Part shown: piece after piece, positions 48,628 to 58,583 of the stretch
Layout of the letters: each line of letters begins with the position of its first letter
Numbering within the stretch: position 1 is the stretch's first letter
Source: Pseudomonas graminis
GTDB lineage: Bacteria; Pseudomonadota; Gammaproteobacteria; Pseudomonadales; Pseudomonadaceae
Direction of reading: 5' to 3'
NCBI RefSeq assembly: GCF_002093745.1
Contig: NZ_MTSB01000021.1
Span: 1 to 64,000, forward strand
DNA: 64,000 bases
Made by a program: the position numbers and the translations under genes
Notes under the pieces: generated by a model
What the model saw: only the letters and a program-made list of their open reading frames with translations
Told to the model about the DNA's origin: nothing
Databases searched by the model: none

Positions 48628-50223
48628 TTGAAACTGTTATCGCTACGCAACTCGATCGCCCTGGCCCTGCTCAGCGTCGCCGTCAGTGTTTCGGCAAAAC
48701 CCCTGGTGGTCTGCACCGAAGCCAGCCCCGAAGGCTTTGACATGGTGCAGTACACAACTGCCGTCACGGCCGATGCCGTGGCTGAGACCCTGTTCAACCG
48801 TCTGGCCGATTTCGAGCCAGGCACGACTAAAGTCATTCCCGCACTGGCTGAATCCTGGGAGATCAGCGACGACGGCCTGACGTACACCTTCCACCTGCGC
48901 AAAGGCGTCAAGTTTCACACCACCGATTATTTCAAACCGACCCGCGACATGAACGCCGACGACGTGCTCTGGAGTTTTCAGCGTCAGCTGGACCCGAAGC
49001 ACCCGTGGCATGACAAGTCGAGCGTCGGCTTCCCCTACTTTGAAAGCATGGGCTTCAAAGAACTGCTGAAAAGCGTCGAGAAAACCGACGACTACACCGT
49101 CAAGTTCACCTTGACCCGCCGCGAAGCGCCATTTCTGGCTGACATCGCGATGGCTTTCGCCTCGATCTACCCGGCTGAATACGCCGACCAGTTGTTGAAA
49201 GCCAACAAGACCGGCGACCTCAACAGCAAGCCGATCGGCACCGGCCCGTTCATCTTCCAGCGTTACGCGAAAGACGCCCAGGTCCGCTTCAAGGCCAACC
49301 CGGATTACTTCCGTGGCAAGCCACCGGCCGAAGCGCTGATTCTGGCCATCGCCACGGACAACAACGTGCGCCTGCAGAAGCTCAAGGCCAACGAATGCCA
49401 GATTGCGCTGTACCCAAAGCCGGACGATATCCCGAGTATCAAAAAGAACGATGACCTGAAGATCGCTGAACTGGATGCCATGACGACGTCCTATATCGCG
49501 ATCAATACCACGCATAAATACCTGAGCGACGTGCGGGTACGCAAAGCCATTGACATGGCGTTCGACAAAGCAGCCTATGTCAATGCACTGTTCGGTCAAG
49601 GCAACGCAACCGTCGCGGTAAACCCTTATCCGCCGACCCTGCTGGGTTATAACAAGGACCTGAAGAACCCGCCTCTGGACCTGGACAAGGCACGCGCCTT
49701 GCTGAAGGAAGCGGGTGTGCCGGAAGGCACCGTGTTCACCCTTTACACCCGAAACGGCGGTGGTCCGACCAATCCCAACCCGATGCTCGGGGCACAGATG
49801 ATGCAGTCTGACCTGGCCAAGATCGGCATCAAGATCGACATTCGTGTCATGGAATGGGGTGAAATGCTCAAACGCGCCAAGAATGGCGAACATGACATGG
49901 TGTCTGCCGGCTGGGCAGGCGACAATGGCGACCCTGATAACTTCCTGACCCCGATGCTCAGTTGTGAAGCGGCGAAAAACGGCGAGAACTACGCTCGCTG
50001 GTGCAACGCCGACTTCCAGAAGTTGATCGATCAGGCGCGCGAAACAGTGAACCCGCAGGAGCGCGCCGCGCTCTATGAGCAGGCGCAGGTGATATTCAAC
50101 AAGGACCAGCCGTGGATCAGCATGGCTCACACCCGAATGTTCACGGCCATGCGTAAAGACGTAACGGGCTATGTGATCAGCCCGCTCACCACGAACAATT
50201 TCGCCAACACCCAGGTGAAATAG
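48628..50223 (+). CDS. dppA: dipeptide ABC transporter substrate-binding protein, fourth and most diverged paralogue
   Basis: 531 aa from TTG 48628, behind GGAGGG; no in-frame ATG lies close by. Signal peptide KLLSLRNSIALALLSVAVSVSA. It keeps the DppA framework (LVVCTEASPEGFDMVQYT, LAESWEISDDGLTYTFHLRK, PIGTGPFIFQRYAKDA, WAGDNGDPDNFLTPMLSC) but differs from the first three at many positions and lacks the NAMPPTQWSYD segment shared by two of them. It is directly upstream of dppBCDF and is the most likely founding partner of that permease. Confidence 0.93.
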   Translation: MKLLSLRNSIALALLSVAVSVSAKPLVVCTEASPEGFDMVQYTTAVTADAVAETLFNRLADFEPGTTKVIPALAESWEISDDGLTYTFHLRKGVKFHTTDYFKPTRDMNADDVLWSFQRQLDPKHPWHDKSSVGFPYFESMGFKELLKSVEKTDDYTVKFTLTRREAPFLADIAMAFASIYPAEYADQLLKANKTGDLNSKPIGTGPFIFQRYAKDAQVRFKANPDYFRGKPPAEALILAIATDNNVRLQKLKANECQIALYPKPDDIPSIKKNDDLKIAELDAMTTSYIAINTTHKYLSDVRVRKAIDMAFDKAAYVNALFGQGNATVAVNPYPPTLLGYNKDLKNPPLDLDKARALLKEAGVPEGTVFTLYTRNGGGPTNPNPMLGAQMMQSDLAKIGIKIDIRVMEWGEMLKRAKNGEHDMVSAGWAGDNGDPDNFLTPMLSCEAAKNGENYARWCNADFQKLIDQARETVNPQERAALYEQAQVIFNKDQPWISMAHTRMFTAMRKDVTGYVISPLTTNNFANTQVK

Positions 50224-50297
50224 AAAAATAATCCGGCGGGCTCGTAACCCGAGACTCGCCGGAGTACGCCTAACCGGCTGATGAGGTACACACCAAG

Positions 50298-51308
50298 ATG
50301 TTTAGTTTTATCGCCCGCCGAGTGGGGTTGCTGATACCCACTTTCTTCGGCATCACCTTATTGACGTTTGCACTGATTCGTCTGATTCCGGGCGACCCGG
50401 TCGAAGTCATGATGGGTGAGCGCCGGGTCGATCCGGAAATGCACGCTCAGGCCATGGAACGTCTTGGCCTGAACAAACCGCTTTATGCCCAGTACATTGA
50501 CTACATCGGCAAGCTCGCCCAGGGCGACCTCGGTGAGTCGCTGCGTACGCGCACCAGTGTCTGGACCGAATTCACCTCGTTGTTCCCGGCAACCCTGGAG
50601 CTGTCGCTGGCCGCGTTGATCTTCGCGGGTATCCTGGGCCTGCTGGCGGGTGTCATTGCCGCGCTCAAGCGAGGGTCCCTGTTCGACCATGGGGTCATGG
50701 GTATCTCCCTGGCCGGTTATTCCATGCCTATTTTCTGGTGGGGCCTGATCCTCATCATGTTCTTCTCGGTCACGCTGGGCTGGACGCCAGTGTCAGGACG
50801 GATCGACCTGCTGTACGACATCCCGCCGGTAACCGGCTTCATGCTGATCGACACCCTGCTCAGCGATGAACAAGGTGCATTTCTCGACGCCCTGCATCAC
50901 CTGATTCTTCCGGCCATCGTGTTGGGTACCATTCCGCTGGCGGTGATCGCCCGGATGACCCGTTCGTCGATGCTTGAAGTGCTGCGTGAAGACTACGTGC
51001 GTACTGCGCGAGCCAAAGGCCTGTCGCCCGCCCGCGTGGTGTTCGTTCACGGCCTGCGCAACGCGCTGATTCCGGTCCTGACCGTGTTCGGTCTGCAGAT
51101 CGGCACCCTGCTGGCCGGTGCGGTTCTGACCGAGACGATCTTCTCTTGGCCCGGCATCGGCAAGTGGCTGATCGAAGCCATTGGCGCCCGGGATTATCCG
51201 GTCGTGCAAAACGGCATTCTGCTGATCGCCTGTCTGGTGATCCTGGTCAACTTCGTGGTGGACATCCTCTACGGCTTTGCCAACCCACGCATTCGTCACC
51301 AGCGCTGA
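50298..51308 (+). CDS. dppB: dipeptide ABC transporter permease DppB
   Basis: 336 aa. N-terminus FSFIARRVGLLIPTFFGITLLTF with LIRLIPGDPVEVMMGER, the EAA loop MTRSSMLEVLREDYVRTARAKGLS and the C-terminal VDILYGFANPRIRHQR are the DppB pattern. Six inner-membrane segments. It starts 74 bases after the fourth dppA gene, in a gap with a GC-rich hairpin (about 50232-50261), and ends 10 bases before dppC. Confidence 0.96.
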   Translation: MFSFIARRVGLLIPTFFGITLLTFALIRLIPGDPVEVMMGERRVDPEMHAQAMERLGLNKPLYAQYIDYIGKLAQGDLGESLRTRTSVWTEFTSLFPATLELSLAALIFAGILGLLAGVIAALKRGSLFDHGVMGISLAGYSMPIFWWGLILIMFFSVTLGWTPVSGRIDLLYDIPPVTGFMLIDTLLSDEQGAFLDALHHLILPAIVLGTIPLAVIARMTRSSMLEVLREDYVRTARAKGLSPARVVFVHGLRNALIPVLTVFGLQIGTLLAGAVLTETIFSWPGIGKWLIEAIGARDYPVVQNGILLIACLVILVNFVVDILYGFANPRIRHQR

Positions 51309-51318
51309 GATTATCGAT

Positions 51319-52230
51319 ATGACCTCCCCCACTCCTGCGGTAGCAGTCGATCAAAGCCTGCTTTATCCGTCCCCGTACAAAGAATTCTGGCAAGCGTTCT
51401 CGAAAAACAAAGGCGCGGTTGCCGGCCTGATGTTCATGATCCTGATCGTGTTCTGCGCCCTGTTCGCCCCTTGGGTCGCGCCGCATGATCCAAGCGAGCA
51501 ATACCGTGATTTCCTGCTGACCCCTCCGGTCTGGCTTGAAGGCGGTCAATGGCAGTTCATCCTCGGCACCGACGAACTGGGCCGTGATCTGCTGTCGCGC
51601 CTCATTCAGGGCTCGCGCCTGTCGCTGCTGATCGGTCTGGCATCGGTTGTCATGTCCTTGATCCCCGGCATTTTCCTGGGGCTGCTGGCGGGCTTCTTTC
51701 CGCGCATACTCGGCCCTTCGGTCATGCGCCTGATGGACATCATGCTGGCCCTGCCGTCGCTGCTGCTGGCAGTTGCCATCGTGGCGATCCTCGGCCCTGG
51801 CCTGATCAACACCGTGATCGCCATCGCCATCGTGTCGCTGCCTTCGTATGTTCGTCTGACCCGCGCTGCGGTGATGGGCGAACTGAACCGCGACTACGTG
51901 ACCGCTGCGCGTCTGGCCGGCGCAACCTTGCCGCGTCTGATGTTCATTACCGTGCTGCCCAACTGCATGGCACCGCTGATCGTCCAGGCAACGCTGAGCT
52001 TCTCGTCAGCGATCCTTGACGCCGCCGCACTGGGCTTCCTGGGGCTTGGCGTACAACCGCCGACGCCTGAGTGGGGCACCATGCTCGCCTCGGCCCGCGA
52101 CTACATTGAACGTGCCTGGTGGGTCGTGAGCCTGCCGGGTCTGACCATTTTGCTCAGCGTGCTGGCAATCAACCTGATGGGCGACGGTCTGCGCGATGCG
52201 CTGGACCCGAAACTCAAAAACGCCGCCTGA
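51319..52230 (+). CDS. dppC: dipeptide ABC transporter permease DppC
   Basis: 303 aa from ATG 51319 ([15 protein letters not shown]); the frame upstream overlaps dppB and is rejected. [24 protein letters not shown] and the EAA loop [25 protein letters not shown] are typical. The N-terminal membrane segment follows [16 protein letters not shown]. It pairs with DppB to form the channel. Confidence 0.96.
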   Translation: MTSPTPAVAVDQSLLYPSPYKEFWQAFSKNKGAVAGLMFMILIVFCALFAPWVAPHDPSEQYRDFLLTPPVWLEGGQWQFILGTDELGRDLLSRLIQGSRLSLLIGLASVVMSLIPGIFLGLLAGFFPRILGPSVMRLMDIMLALPSLLLAVAIVAILGPGLINTVIAIAIVSLPSYVRLTRAAVMGELNRDYVTAARLAGATLPRLMFITVLPNCMAPLIVQATLSFSSAILDAAALGFLGLGVQPPTPEWGTMLASARDYIERAWWVVSLPGLTILLSVLAINLMGDGLRDALDPKLKNAA

Positions 52231-52240
52231 GGAGATTCGC

Positions 52241-53209
52241 ATGTCACTTCTTGAAATCAAGAATCTCAACGTTCGCTTCGGCGACGCCAAGGCCGTACCT
52301 GTTGTGGACGGCCTGTCCCTGAGCGTAGACCGGGGTGAAGTACTGGCCATCGTGGGTGAGTCGGGTTCCGGTAAATCCGTGACCATGATGGCGCTGATGG
52401 GGCTGATCGATTCCCCCGGCATCATCACCGCCGACGCGCTCAATTTCGATGGCAACGACCTGCTCAAGCTCAACTCCCGGCAGCGTCGTCGCATCATCGG
52501 TAAAGACCTGGCGATGGTTTTCCAGGACCCGATGACGGCTCTGAACCCGAGCTACACCGTAGGCTTCCAGATCGAGGAAGTGCTGCGTCAGCACCTGAAC
52601 ATGTCCGGCAAGGCTGCACGTCAGCGGGCGCTGGAATTGCTGGAAAAGGTCGAAATCCCGGGCGCCGCTGCGCGTCTGAATGCCTACCCGCATCAGCTGT
52701 CGGGCGGTATGAGCCAGCGTGTGGCGATTGCGATGGCCATCGCCGGCGAGCCAAAACTATTGATCGCCGACGAACCGACCACCGCACTGGATGTGACCAT
52801 TCAGGCACAGATCATGGACCTGCTGCTGAGCCTGCAGAAAGAGCAGGACATGGCGCTGGTACTGATCACGCACGACCTGGCCGTAGTGGCCGAAACCGCG
52901 CAGCGCGTCTGCGTGATGTATGCCGGTCAGGCCGTCGAAGTCGGTCAGGTGCCCGGTCTGTTCGACGTGCCCGCCCATCCTTACAGCGAGGCCCTGCTGG
53001 CCGCCATTCCCGAGCACAGCATGGGCGCTGAACGCCTCGCCACGTTGCCGGGCATGGTCCCGGGTCGCTACGACCGTCCGCAGGGCTGCCTGCTGTCGCC
53101 GCGCTGCCCGTATGTGCGCGACAACTGCCGGACCCAGCGTCCGGACCTGGCACCCAAGGCGCATAGCCTGGCGCGATGCTTCTATCCTTTGAATCAGGAG
53201 GTGGCGTAA
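52241..53209 (+). CDS. dppD: dipeptide ABC transporter ATP-binding protein DppD
   Basis: 322 aa from ATG 52241, behind GAGGAG. Walker [15 protein letters not shown], signature [15 protein letters not shown], Walker [14 protein letters not shown], and the Cys-containing C-terminal extension [15 protein letters not shown]. Its stop shares one base with the dppF start (TAATG at 53207-53211), indicating coupling. Confidence 0.96.
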   Translation: MSLLEIKNLNVRFGDAKAVPVVDGLSLSVDRGEVLAIVGESGSGKSVTMMALMGLIDSPGIITADALNFDGNDLLKLNSRQRRRIIGKDLAMVFQDPMTALNPSYTVGFQIEEVLRQHLNMSGKAARQRALELLEKVEIPGAAARLNAYPHQLSGGMSQRVAIAMAIAGEPKLLIADEPTTALDVTIQAQIMDLLLSLQKEQDMALVLITHDLAVVAETAQRVCVMYAGQAVEVGQVPGLFDVPAHPYSEALLAAIPEHSMGAERLATLPGMVPGRYDRPQGCLLSPRCPYVRDNCRTQRPDLAPKAHSLARCFYPLNQEVA

Positions 53210-54183
53210 TGAGCGTCGTACTTACCGCGCGCGACCTTACCCGTCACTACGAAGTCTCCCGCGGCCTGTTCAAGGGAACAGCGCTGGTGCGTGCGCTTAA
53301 CGGGGTGTCTTTCGAACTGGAAGCCGGCAAGACCCTGGCTGTGGTCGGCGAGTCCGGTTGTGGCAAGTCGACCCTGGCCCGCGCGCTGACGCTGATCGAG
53401 GAGCCTTCGTCCGGTTCGCTGAAAATCGCCGGCCAGGAAGTGGCCGGTGCCAGCAAGTCCGAGCGCAAGCAATTGCGCAAGGACGTGCAGATGGTTTTCC
53501 AGAGCCCTTACGCGTCGCTCAATCCGCGCCAGAAAGTCGGTGATCAGCTCGGCGAGCCGCTGTTGATCAACACCCAGCTGTCAGCAGCAGAGCGCCGTGA
53601 AAAAGTGCAGGCCATGATGGCTCAGGTCGGCTTGCGCCCTGAACACTATCAGCGTTACCCGCACATGTTTTCCGGTGGTCAGCGTCAGCGTATCGCGCTG
53701 GCCAGGGCGATGATGCTGCAACCCAAAGTGCTGGTGGCGGATGAGCCGACTTCGGCGCTGGACGTGTCGATCCAGGCTCAGGTGCTGAACCTGTTCATGG
53801 ACCTGCAGAAGGAATTCAACACGGCTTACGTGTTCATCTCCCATAACCTGTCAGTGGTGCGTCATGTCGCGGACACGGTGTTGGTGATGTACCTGGGTCG
53901 CCCTGCGGAAATGGGTCCCAAGGACGAGATCTATAACCGCCCGCTGCACCCGTACACACAGGCACTGTTGTCAGCGACGCCGACCATTCACCCGGACCCG
54001 CTCAAGCCGAAGATCAAGATCGTCGGCGAGTTGCCCAACCCGCTCAACCCGCCAAGCGGCTGCGCTTTCCACAAGCGCTGCCCCTACGCGACCGAGCGTT
54101 GCGCAACCGACGTGCCGGAACTGAGGCTGGTGGATAATCGCCAGGTGGCGTGCCACTACGCCGAGCAGTTTGTGGCGGCGTAA
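53209..54183 (+). CDS. dppF: dipeptide ABC transporter ATP-binding protein DppF
   Basis: 324 aa from ATG 53209, preceded by AGGAGGTGGCGTA. Walker A GESGCGKSTLARAL, signature FSGGQRQRIALARAM, Walker B VLVADEPTSALDVS, and the extension GCAFHKRCPYATERC. It completes the transporter. A palindromic repeat directly follows and may serve as terminator toward the convergent flavoreductase gene. Confidence 0.96.
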   Translation: MSVVLTARDLTRHYEVSRGLFKGTALVRALNGVSFELEAGKTLAVVGESGCGKSTLARALTLIEEPSSGSLKIAGQEVAGASKSERKQLRKDVQMVFQSPYASLNPRQKVGDQLGEPLLINTQLSAAERREKVQAMMAQVGLRPEHYQRYPHMFSGGQRQRIALARAMMLQPKVLVADEPTSALDVSIQAQVLNLFMDLQKEFNTAYVFISHNLSVVRHVADTVLVMYLGRPAEMGPKDEIYNRPLHPYTQALLSATPTIHPDPLKPKIKIVGELPNPLNPPSGCAFHKRCPYATERCATDVPELRLVDNRQVACHYAEQFVAA

Positions 54184-54202
54184 GCGCAAGCGACAAGACT
54201 AT

Positions 54203-54250
54203 CGTGCCTACGCTCAAGCGTAGGCACGCGGTTCTGGACACTCCGCGTCC
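54203..54250 (-). repeat. P. syringae-type palindromic intergenic repeat, reverse orientation
   Basis: CGTGCCTACGC and GCGTAGGCACG form a perfect 11-bp stem around TCAA (54203-54228), followed by the second dyad GGACACTCCGCGTCC (54236-54250). On the minus strand the order of the two dyads equals that at 13137-13187, so it is the same element inverted. It lies between convergent genes. Confidence 0.75.
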
Positions 54251-54262
54251 GATCTTCGCCAG

Positions 54263-56806
54263 TCAATACACATCCCGCCGATACCGACCCTGCTCGATCA
54301 GTTCGCTGACCGCCGCCGCGCCCAAGACCTCGTTCAACACCTGATCCACGCCCGCCGCCATCCCCAGCAAGCTGCCGCAGATGTAGATCGCCGCGCCGTT
54401 ATCCAGCCATGCACGCACGTCATCCGCAGCTTCGTGCAAACGGTCCTGCACGTAGATTTTTTCAGCCTGATCACGCGAGAACGCCAGATCCAGTCGTGTC
54501 AGGTGACCCGACTCAAGCCAGCCCTCAAGCTCAGCGCCACAGTGAAAGTCGTGTGCGCGGTTGCGTTCACCGAATAGCAGCCAGTTGCGCACCTGCCCTT
54601 GGGCGATGCGGGCCTTGAGCAGGCTGCGCAAACCCGCCAACCCCGTGCCGTTGCCCAGCAGAATGAGAGGGACAGGTTCTGCCGGCAGGTGAAAGCTGCT
54701 GTTGCGACGTAGCCGCAGGTTGACAGCACTGTCGAGTGACACATGCTCGGTCAGCCAGCCGGAGCCAAGCCCCAGGCTGCCGTCAGGATGAACTTCCTGG
54801 CGCACGACCAGTTGCAGGCAGCCGTCCTCGGGGATCGACGCAATGGAATACTCACGGGCGGACAGCGGTGCCAGCGCATCCACCAGCGCCTGCGCATGCA
54901 GCCCCACAAAATGCGCCCGGTTCTGCGGCAACTGGCGGCTGGCCAGCGCCTGAACAAGCGGCTCCTGCAACCCGTCGACCTGAACGTGAGTCAAAGGGTC
55001 GATGCCCAACCCGTTGAGAAACTGCTCGATCACAGACGCCACGTTTCGAGGCATGACTTCAACCAGATCGCCCGCCTGCCACGTGGCTGGCCCGGAGGCA
55101 ATCAGGTCCAGCAGGTACACCTTCGAGCCGCTGCTGCCCGGATTCAAATGCTCGCGACGCGCCAGGGTCCAGTTCTCGAAAACCGGGGCCAGCCAATGGC
55201 TCGATTGTGGTACGGAACCGGTCAGTTGCCCGAGTTGCTGCTGCCACTGCTGCAAGGCTGCGGGATCGACTTTGTCCACTTCCACAGGCGCGAACAACGT
55301 AAGCGCACCGCACTCCGTCAGCCAGTCATGCAGACGGTGGGCAAAACCGCAGAAATGCGGATACTGCCGGTCCCCCAGTGCCAATATCGCGTAATTGAGT
55401 TTGCCCAGCGACAGCGAGCGCCCCAGCAATCTGCGCTCGAAGCCTCGGGCGCTGTCTGGTGCCTCGCCTTCACCGAACGTGCTGACGATAAACAGTATGT
55501 TATGGCTTTTGCCGAGGTCATCTTCGCTCAGGTCACCCAGGCGTTTCACGCGCACCGGCAATCCTGAAGCCTGCACCTGGCCGGCAGTCTGCCAGGCCAA
55601 TTGCTCGGCAAAACCGCTCTGACTGGCAAAACAGATGAGCCATGAAGCTGCGTCATCCGGACCATCAACCGCCACATCACGACGTGCGCTTTCGATATCA
55701 CGCTTCTTGCGCCGTCGATCCAGGTACAGCAGCCACCCGGTAATAAAAAACACCGGCATCATCAGCGCTGCACCCGTCATGATGAGTCGGCCGACCAGGC
55801 CGAAGTAGCTGCCCACGTGCAGCGCGTAATTGCTGGCCAGCAATTGCTCGCCGAAGCGGTGCTCGGCATAGCGCGACACCGCGCTGACCTGGCCGCTGGC
55901 CGGATCCAGCGTGATGCTGTTCAGCGCACGCGAGTGGGGCGAATCTTCAAGCAGGTAGAAAACAGTGGCAGGTTGACCACCTGCAGCCGGCAAACGCAGG
56001 TTATAGGCGCGCAGCCCAGGCCCGGCAGTTTTCTGGATGCTGTCCCAGACCGCCGCATAATTCACCGACAACGGTTTGTGACCCACGCTAGTAGGCGGTG
56101 CAGCGCCGGCCTCCTCCACCGCCCCGCGCCCCAGCAACGTGTTCAGGCCATTGCTCACCCAGTCGTAAGACCAGGTCAACCCGGTGATTGCGAACAGCAA
56201 GTAGAACAACAGGCACCATGTGCCGAAAACAGAATGCAGGTCCCAGTTGAAACTACGGCCCTTCTTCGCCCAGTCAACGGTCAGCCAGACGCGCCAGCTC
56301 AGCGTCTGGCGAGGCCAGCGCAGGTAGAGCCCGGACAGGCAAAAAAACACCAGTATCAGCGTACAGGCCGCCGTTATTTGCTTGCCAAACTCGCCCAGCG
56401 CCAGATAACGATGCAGTTTCAGAACGAAATCGAAAAAGCCTTCACCCACGGCATTGCCTTTCAGCTCGCCGGTGTAAGGGTCGAAGTTACGTTTGGGGCC
56501 TCGGCGCTCGCCGGGTTGGGGGGTAAAAAACACTTGGGCTACACGGTTACCGGTCGTTTCGACCCGCAAGATGGCGACAGTAAGGCCGGTAGCGGCTTCC
56601 AGTTTACGCACCAGCTCAATGGGCGGCAGCGTAGTGCCCTGCGCGTCGACGAACAGCACATCCGGATTCAACGCATCCAGAATCTCGTCCTCGAACGAAT
56701 ACAGCGCGCCGGTAATGCCCATCAGGGTCAAAACCAGACCTGCCGTGATTCCAAAGAACCAGTGCATCTGAAACAGGGCCTTTTTCAACACACTCGTTAC
56801 TCTCAC
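54263..56806 (-). CDS. PepSY-type membrane protein fused to a flavodoxin/FAD/NADPH reductase
   Basis: 847 aa. Residues 1-380 form a PepSY-TM module with four membrane helices ([22 protein letters not shown] near the start and [23 protein letters not shown] near 365) and conserved His residues. Then come a flavodoxin domain ([27 protein letters not shown]), an FAD-binding part (REYSIASIP) and an NADPH-binding part ([15 protein letters not shown], ending [20 protein letters not shown]), as in sulfite-reductase flavoprotein and P450 reductase. It should pass electrons from NADPH through FAD and FMN to a membrane acceptor, probably to reduce ferric iron or siderophores. No siderophore gene is nearby. 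Confidence 0.88.
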   Translation of the reverse strand: MRVTSVLKKALFQMHWFFGITAGLVLTLMGITGALYSFEDEILDALNPDVLFVDAQGTTLPPIELVRKLEAATGLTVAILRVETTGNRVAQVFFTPQPGERRGPKRNFDPYTGELKGNAVGEGFFDFVLKLHRYLALGEFGKQITAACTLILVFFCLSGLYLRWPRQTLSWRVWLTVDWAKKGRSFNWDLHSVFGTWCLLFYLLFAITGLTWSYDWVSNGLNTLLGRGAVEEAGAAPPTSVGHKPLSVNYAAVWDSIQKTAGPGLRAYNLRLPAAGGQPATVFYLLEDSPHSRALNSITLDPASGQVSAVSRYAEHRFGEQLLASNYALHVGSYFGLVGRLIMTGAALMMPVFFITGWLLYLDRRRKKRDIESARRDVAVDGPDDAASWLICFASQSGFAEQLAWQTAGQVQASGLPVRVKRLGDLSEDDLGKSHNILFIVSTFGEGEAPDSARGFERRLLGRSLSLGKLNYAILALGDRQYPHFCGFAHRLHDWLTECGALTLFAPVEVDKVDPAALQQWQQQLGQLTGSVPQSSHWLAPVFENWTLARREHLNPGSSGSKVYLLDLIASGPATWQAGDLVEVMPRNVASVIEQFLNGLGIDPLTHVQVDGLQEPLVQALASRQLPQNRAHFVGLHAQALVDALAPLSAREYSIASIPEDGCLQLVVRQEVHPDGSLGLGSGWLTEHVSLDSAVNLRLRRNSSFHLPAEPVPLILLGNGTGLAGLRSLLKARIAQGQVRNWLLFGERNRAHDFHCGAELEGWLESGHLTRLDLAFSRDQAEKIYVQDRLHEAADDVRAWLDNGAAIYICGSLLGMAAGVDQVLNEVLGAAAVSELIEQGRYRRDVY

Positions 56807-56941
56807 TCACCTGCGCGGCGCAATTAATGCACTGACGAGGACTGAAGTGCCTGCATCAGCGCCCTTGATGAAAAGACGACAATAACGTCGTCATTACCGT
56901 ACTTCTCAGTACTTCGAGGCTTGAACATCTATTTTTTCGAA

Positions 56942-56972
56942 CAAAAAAAAACCCATTTTCATGGGTTTTTTT
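56942..56972 (-). terminator. speC terminator (both strands)
   Basis: AAAACCCAT pairs with ATGGGTTTT (56948-56956 and 56961-56969) with T-runs on either strand. It lies 14 bases after the speC stop. Confidence 0.9.
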
Positions 56973-56985
56973 CTGACACCAGGTT

Positions 56986-58149
56986 TTACAGGTAGAACGA
57001 TTTCAATGGCGGGAAACCGTTGAATTCCACGGCGCTGTAACTGGTGGTGTAGGCACCGGTCGACAACCAGTACATGCGGTCACCGATGGCCAGGTTGAGT
57101 GGCAGGCCATACTTGTAGTTCTCGTACATGATGTCGGCGCTGTCGCAGGTCGGGCCGGCGATGACCACTTCTTCCATCTCGCCCTTCTTCTCGGTCCAGA
57201 TCGGAAACTTGATGGCTTCGTCCATGGTTTCGATCAGGCCGGAGAACTTGCCCACGTCGGTGTAGACCCAACGCTCGACGGCGGTACGCGATTTGCGCGC
57301 GACCAATACAACTTCGCTGACCAGAATACCGGCATTGGAGATCAGCGAACGGCCTGGCTCCAAAATGATTTCCGGCAGGTCATCACCGAAGTCTTCCTTC
57401 AGGAAGCGGATGATTTCTTCGGCGTAGGTTTCCAGGCTGTTGGTCCGGGTGATGTAGTTGGCCGGGAAGCCGCCACCCATGTTGATCAGCTTGAGAACGA
57501 TGCCGTCTTCTTCTTTCAGGCGTTCGAAGATCACTTTGACCTTGGCGATGGCAGCGTCCCATACGCTGATGTCGCGCTGCTGCGAACCCACGTGGAACGA
57601 GATACCGTAAGGCACCAGACCCAGGTCGCGAGCGAGAATCAGCAGGTCCATCGCCATGTCGGTCTGGCAGCCGAATTTGCGCGACAAAGGCCAGTCGGCA
57701 GTGGTCGAGCCTTCGGTCAGGATGCGCACGTAGACCTTCGAACCCGGTGCCGCCTTGGCAATGTTGCGCAGGTCAGCTTCGGAGTCGGTTGCAAACAGAC
57801 GAACTCCCTTCTCGTAGAAGTAGCGGATGTCCTTGGATTTCTTGATGGTGTTGCCGTAGCTCATGCGCTCAGGGCCGACGCCGCAGCTCAGCACCTTGTC
57901 CAGCTCGTAGATCGACGCGATGTCGAAGCTCGAACCCTTGTCCTTGAGCAGATTGATGACTTCAACGGCCGGGTTGGCCTTGACGGCGTAGTACACCTTG
58001 GCGAATTCGAAGCCCGCACGCAGGTCGTCATAAGCCTTGCTGATGATGGCGGTATCAATGACCACGAACGGCGTTTCTTGCTTGTCAGCGAACGCCTTCA
58101 TTTTCTTGAAGGTGTCGGCTGAATAGTAGTCTTCGACATTGATCGACAT
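56986..58149 (-). CDS. speC: ornithine decarboxylase, type III (alanine-racemase-like fold)
   Basis: 387 aa from ATG 58149, behind AGGAGTTCCAGCAGT; the longer frame to 58239 is rejected. It converts L-ornithine to putrescine with PLP, the first step of polyamine synthesis. The PLP lysine is K57 in KVYYAVKANP. Other sites: FDIASIYELD, HVGSQQ, GGGFP, EPGRSLI and the active-site CDSAD. Length and motifs match the Pseudomonas SpeC group; some relatives also act on lysine. Its 5' region contains an attenuator-like hairpin within a short ORF. Confidence 0.95.
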   Translation of the reverse strand: MSINVEDYYSADTFKKMKAFADKQETPFVVIDTAIISKAYDDLRAGFEFAKVYYAVKANPAVEVINLLKDKGSSFDIASIYELDKVLSCGVGPERMSYGNTIKKSKDIRYFYEKGVRLFATDSEADLRNIAKAAPGSKVYVRILTEGSTTADWPLSRKFGCQTDMAMDLLILARDLGLVPYGISFHVGSQQRDISVWDAAIAKVKVIFERLKEEDGIVLKLINMGGGFPANYITRTNSLETYAEEIIRFLKEDFGDDLPEIILEPGRSLISNAGILVSEVVLVARKSRTAVERWVYTDVGKFSGLIETMDEAIKFPIWTEKKGEMEEVVIAGPTCDSADIMYENYKYGLPLNLAIGDRMYWLSTGAYTTSYSAVEFNGFPPLKSFYL

Positions 58150-58228
58150 ACTGCTGGAACTCCTGATGGCAAACGGTATTGGTAAAGGGGTGCAAATGAA
58201 CGCCCTCCGTATCCCCACTTTGGTTCGC

Positions 58229-58336
58229 CTACTTCCCAAGGCATGTCGCCGAAAGCAAAAAGGCCACTGAAGGGCTGCCTTCCTGGCCTTGCTGTCTCGT
58301 CGTCAGTACTTGAGCCGGATGGATCGTTTCCAGCAT
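58229..58336 (-). CDS. candidate leader ORF upstream of speC (35 aa)
   Basis: ATG at 58336 opens 35 codons beginning MLETIHPAQVLTTRQQGQEG and ending SATCLGK before TAG. The ORF runs through the terminator-like hairpin at 58257-58290, so a translating ribosome would melt that hairpin. No clear ribosome site precedes it and the predicted transcript start is only about 9 bases upstream, so translation might be leaderless or absent. Confidence 0.35.
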   Translation of the reverse strand: MLETIHPAQVLTTRQQGQEGSPSVAFLLSATCLGK

Positions 58337-58380
58337 GGACGTTCGGCGCGAACTTTAGGACTTGAGGGGCCGGAGATCAA
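58256..58380 (-). promoter_or_regulatory. speC leader: promoter-like boxes and intrinsic terminator (attenuator or small RNA)
   Basis: On the minus strand TTGATC (58375-58380) and TAAAGT (58352-58357) are 17 bases apart, a plausible sigma-70 pair. About 55 bases on, AAGGCCA/TGGCCTT (58260-58266 and 58284-58290) enclose an inner stem GAAGG/CCTTC and are followed by five T. This terminator lies 108 bases before the speC ATG. Transcription would give an RNA of about 90 bases, or read through into speC. I see nothing else in the remaining 58381-58583. Confidence 0.5.
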
Positions 58381-58583
58381 CAAAAAATGTCGCGTTTCTG
58401 CACGGGGCGCTTGAGTTGCCTCGTCAAGGACCTGTTTAACCGACCTGCATGACAACCAGATGTTCCCCTGTGGGCAGAATCGGCGACCACACAAGGGCAG
58501 ACAGACCTGTCAGTTCTGACAGTAGACGGCTGGCCCGCCCGCGCGCCCAATGAACCCCAACCCCCTCTTTTCAGGTAACGATC

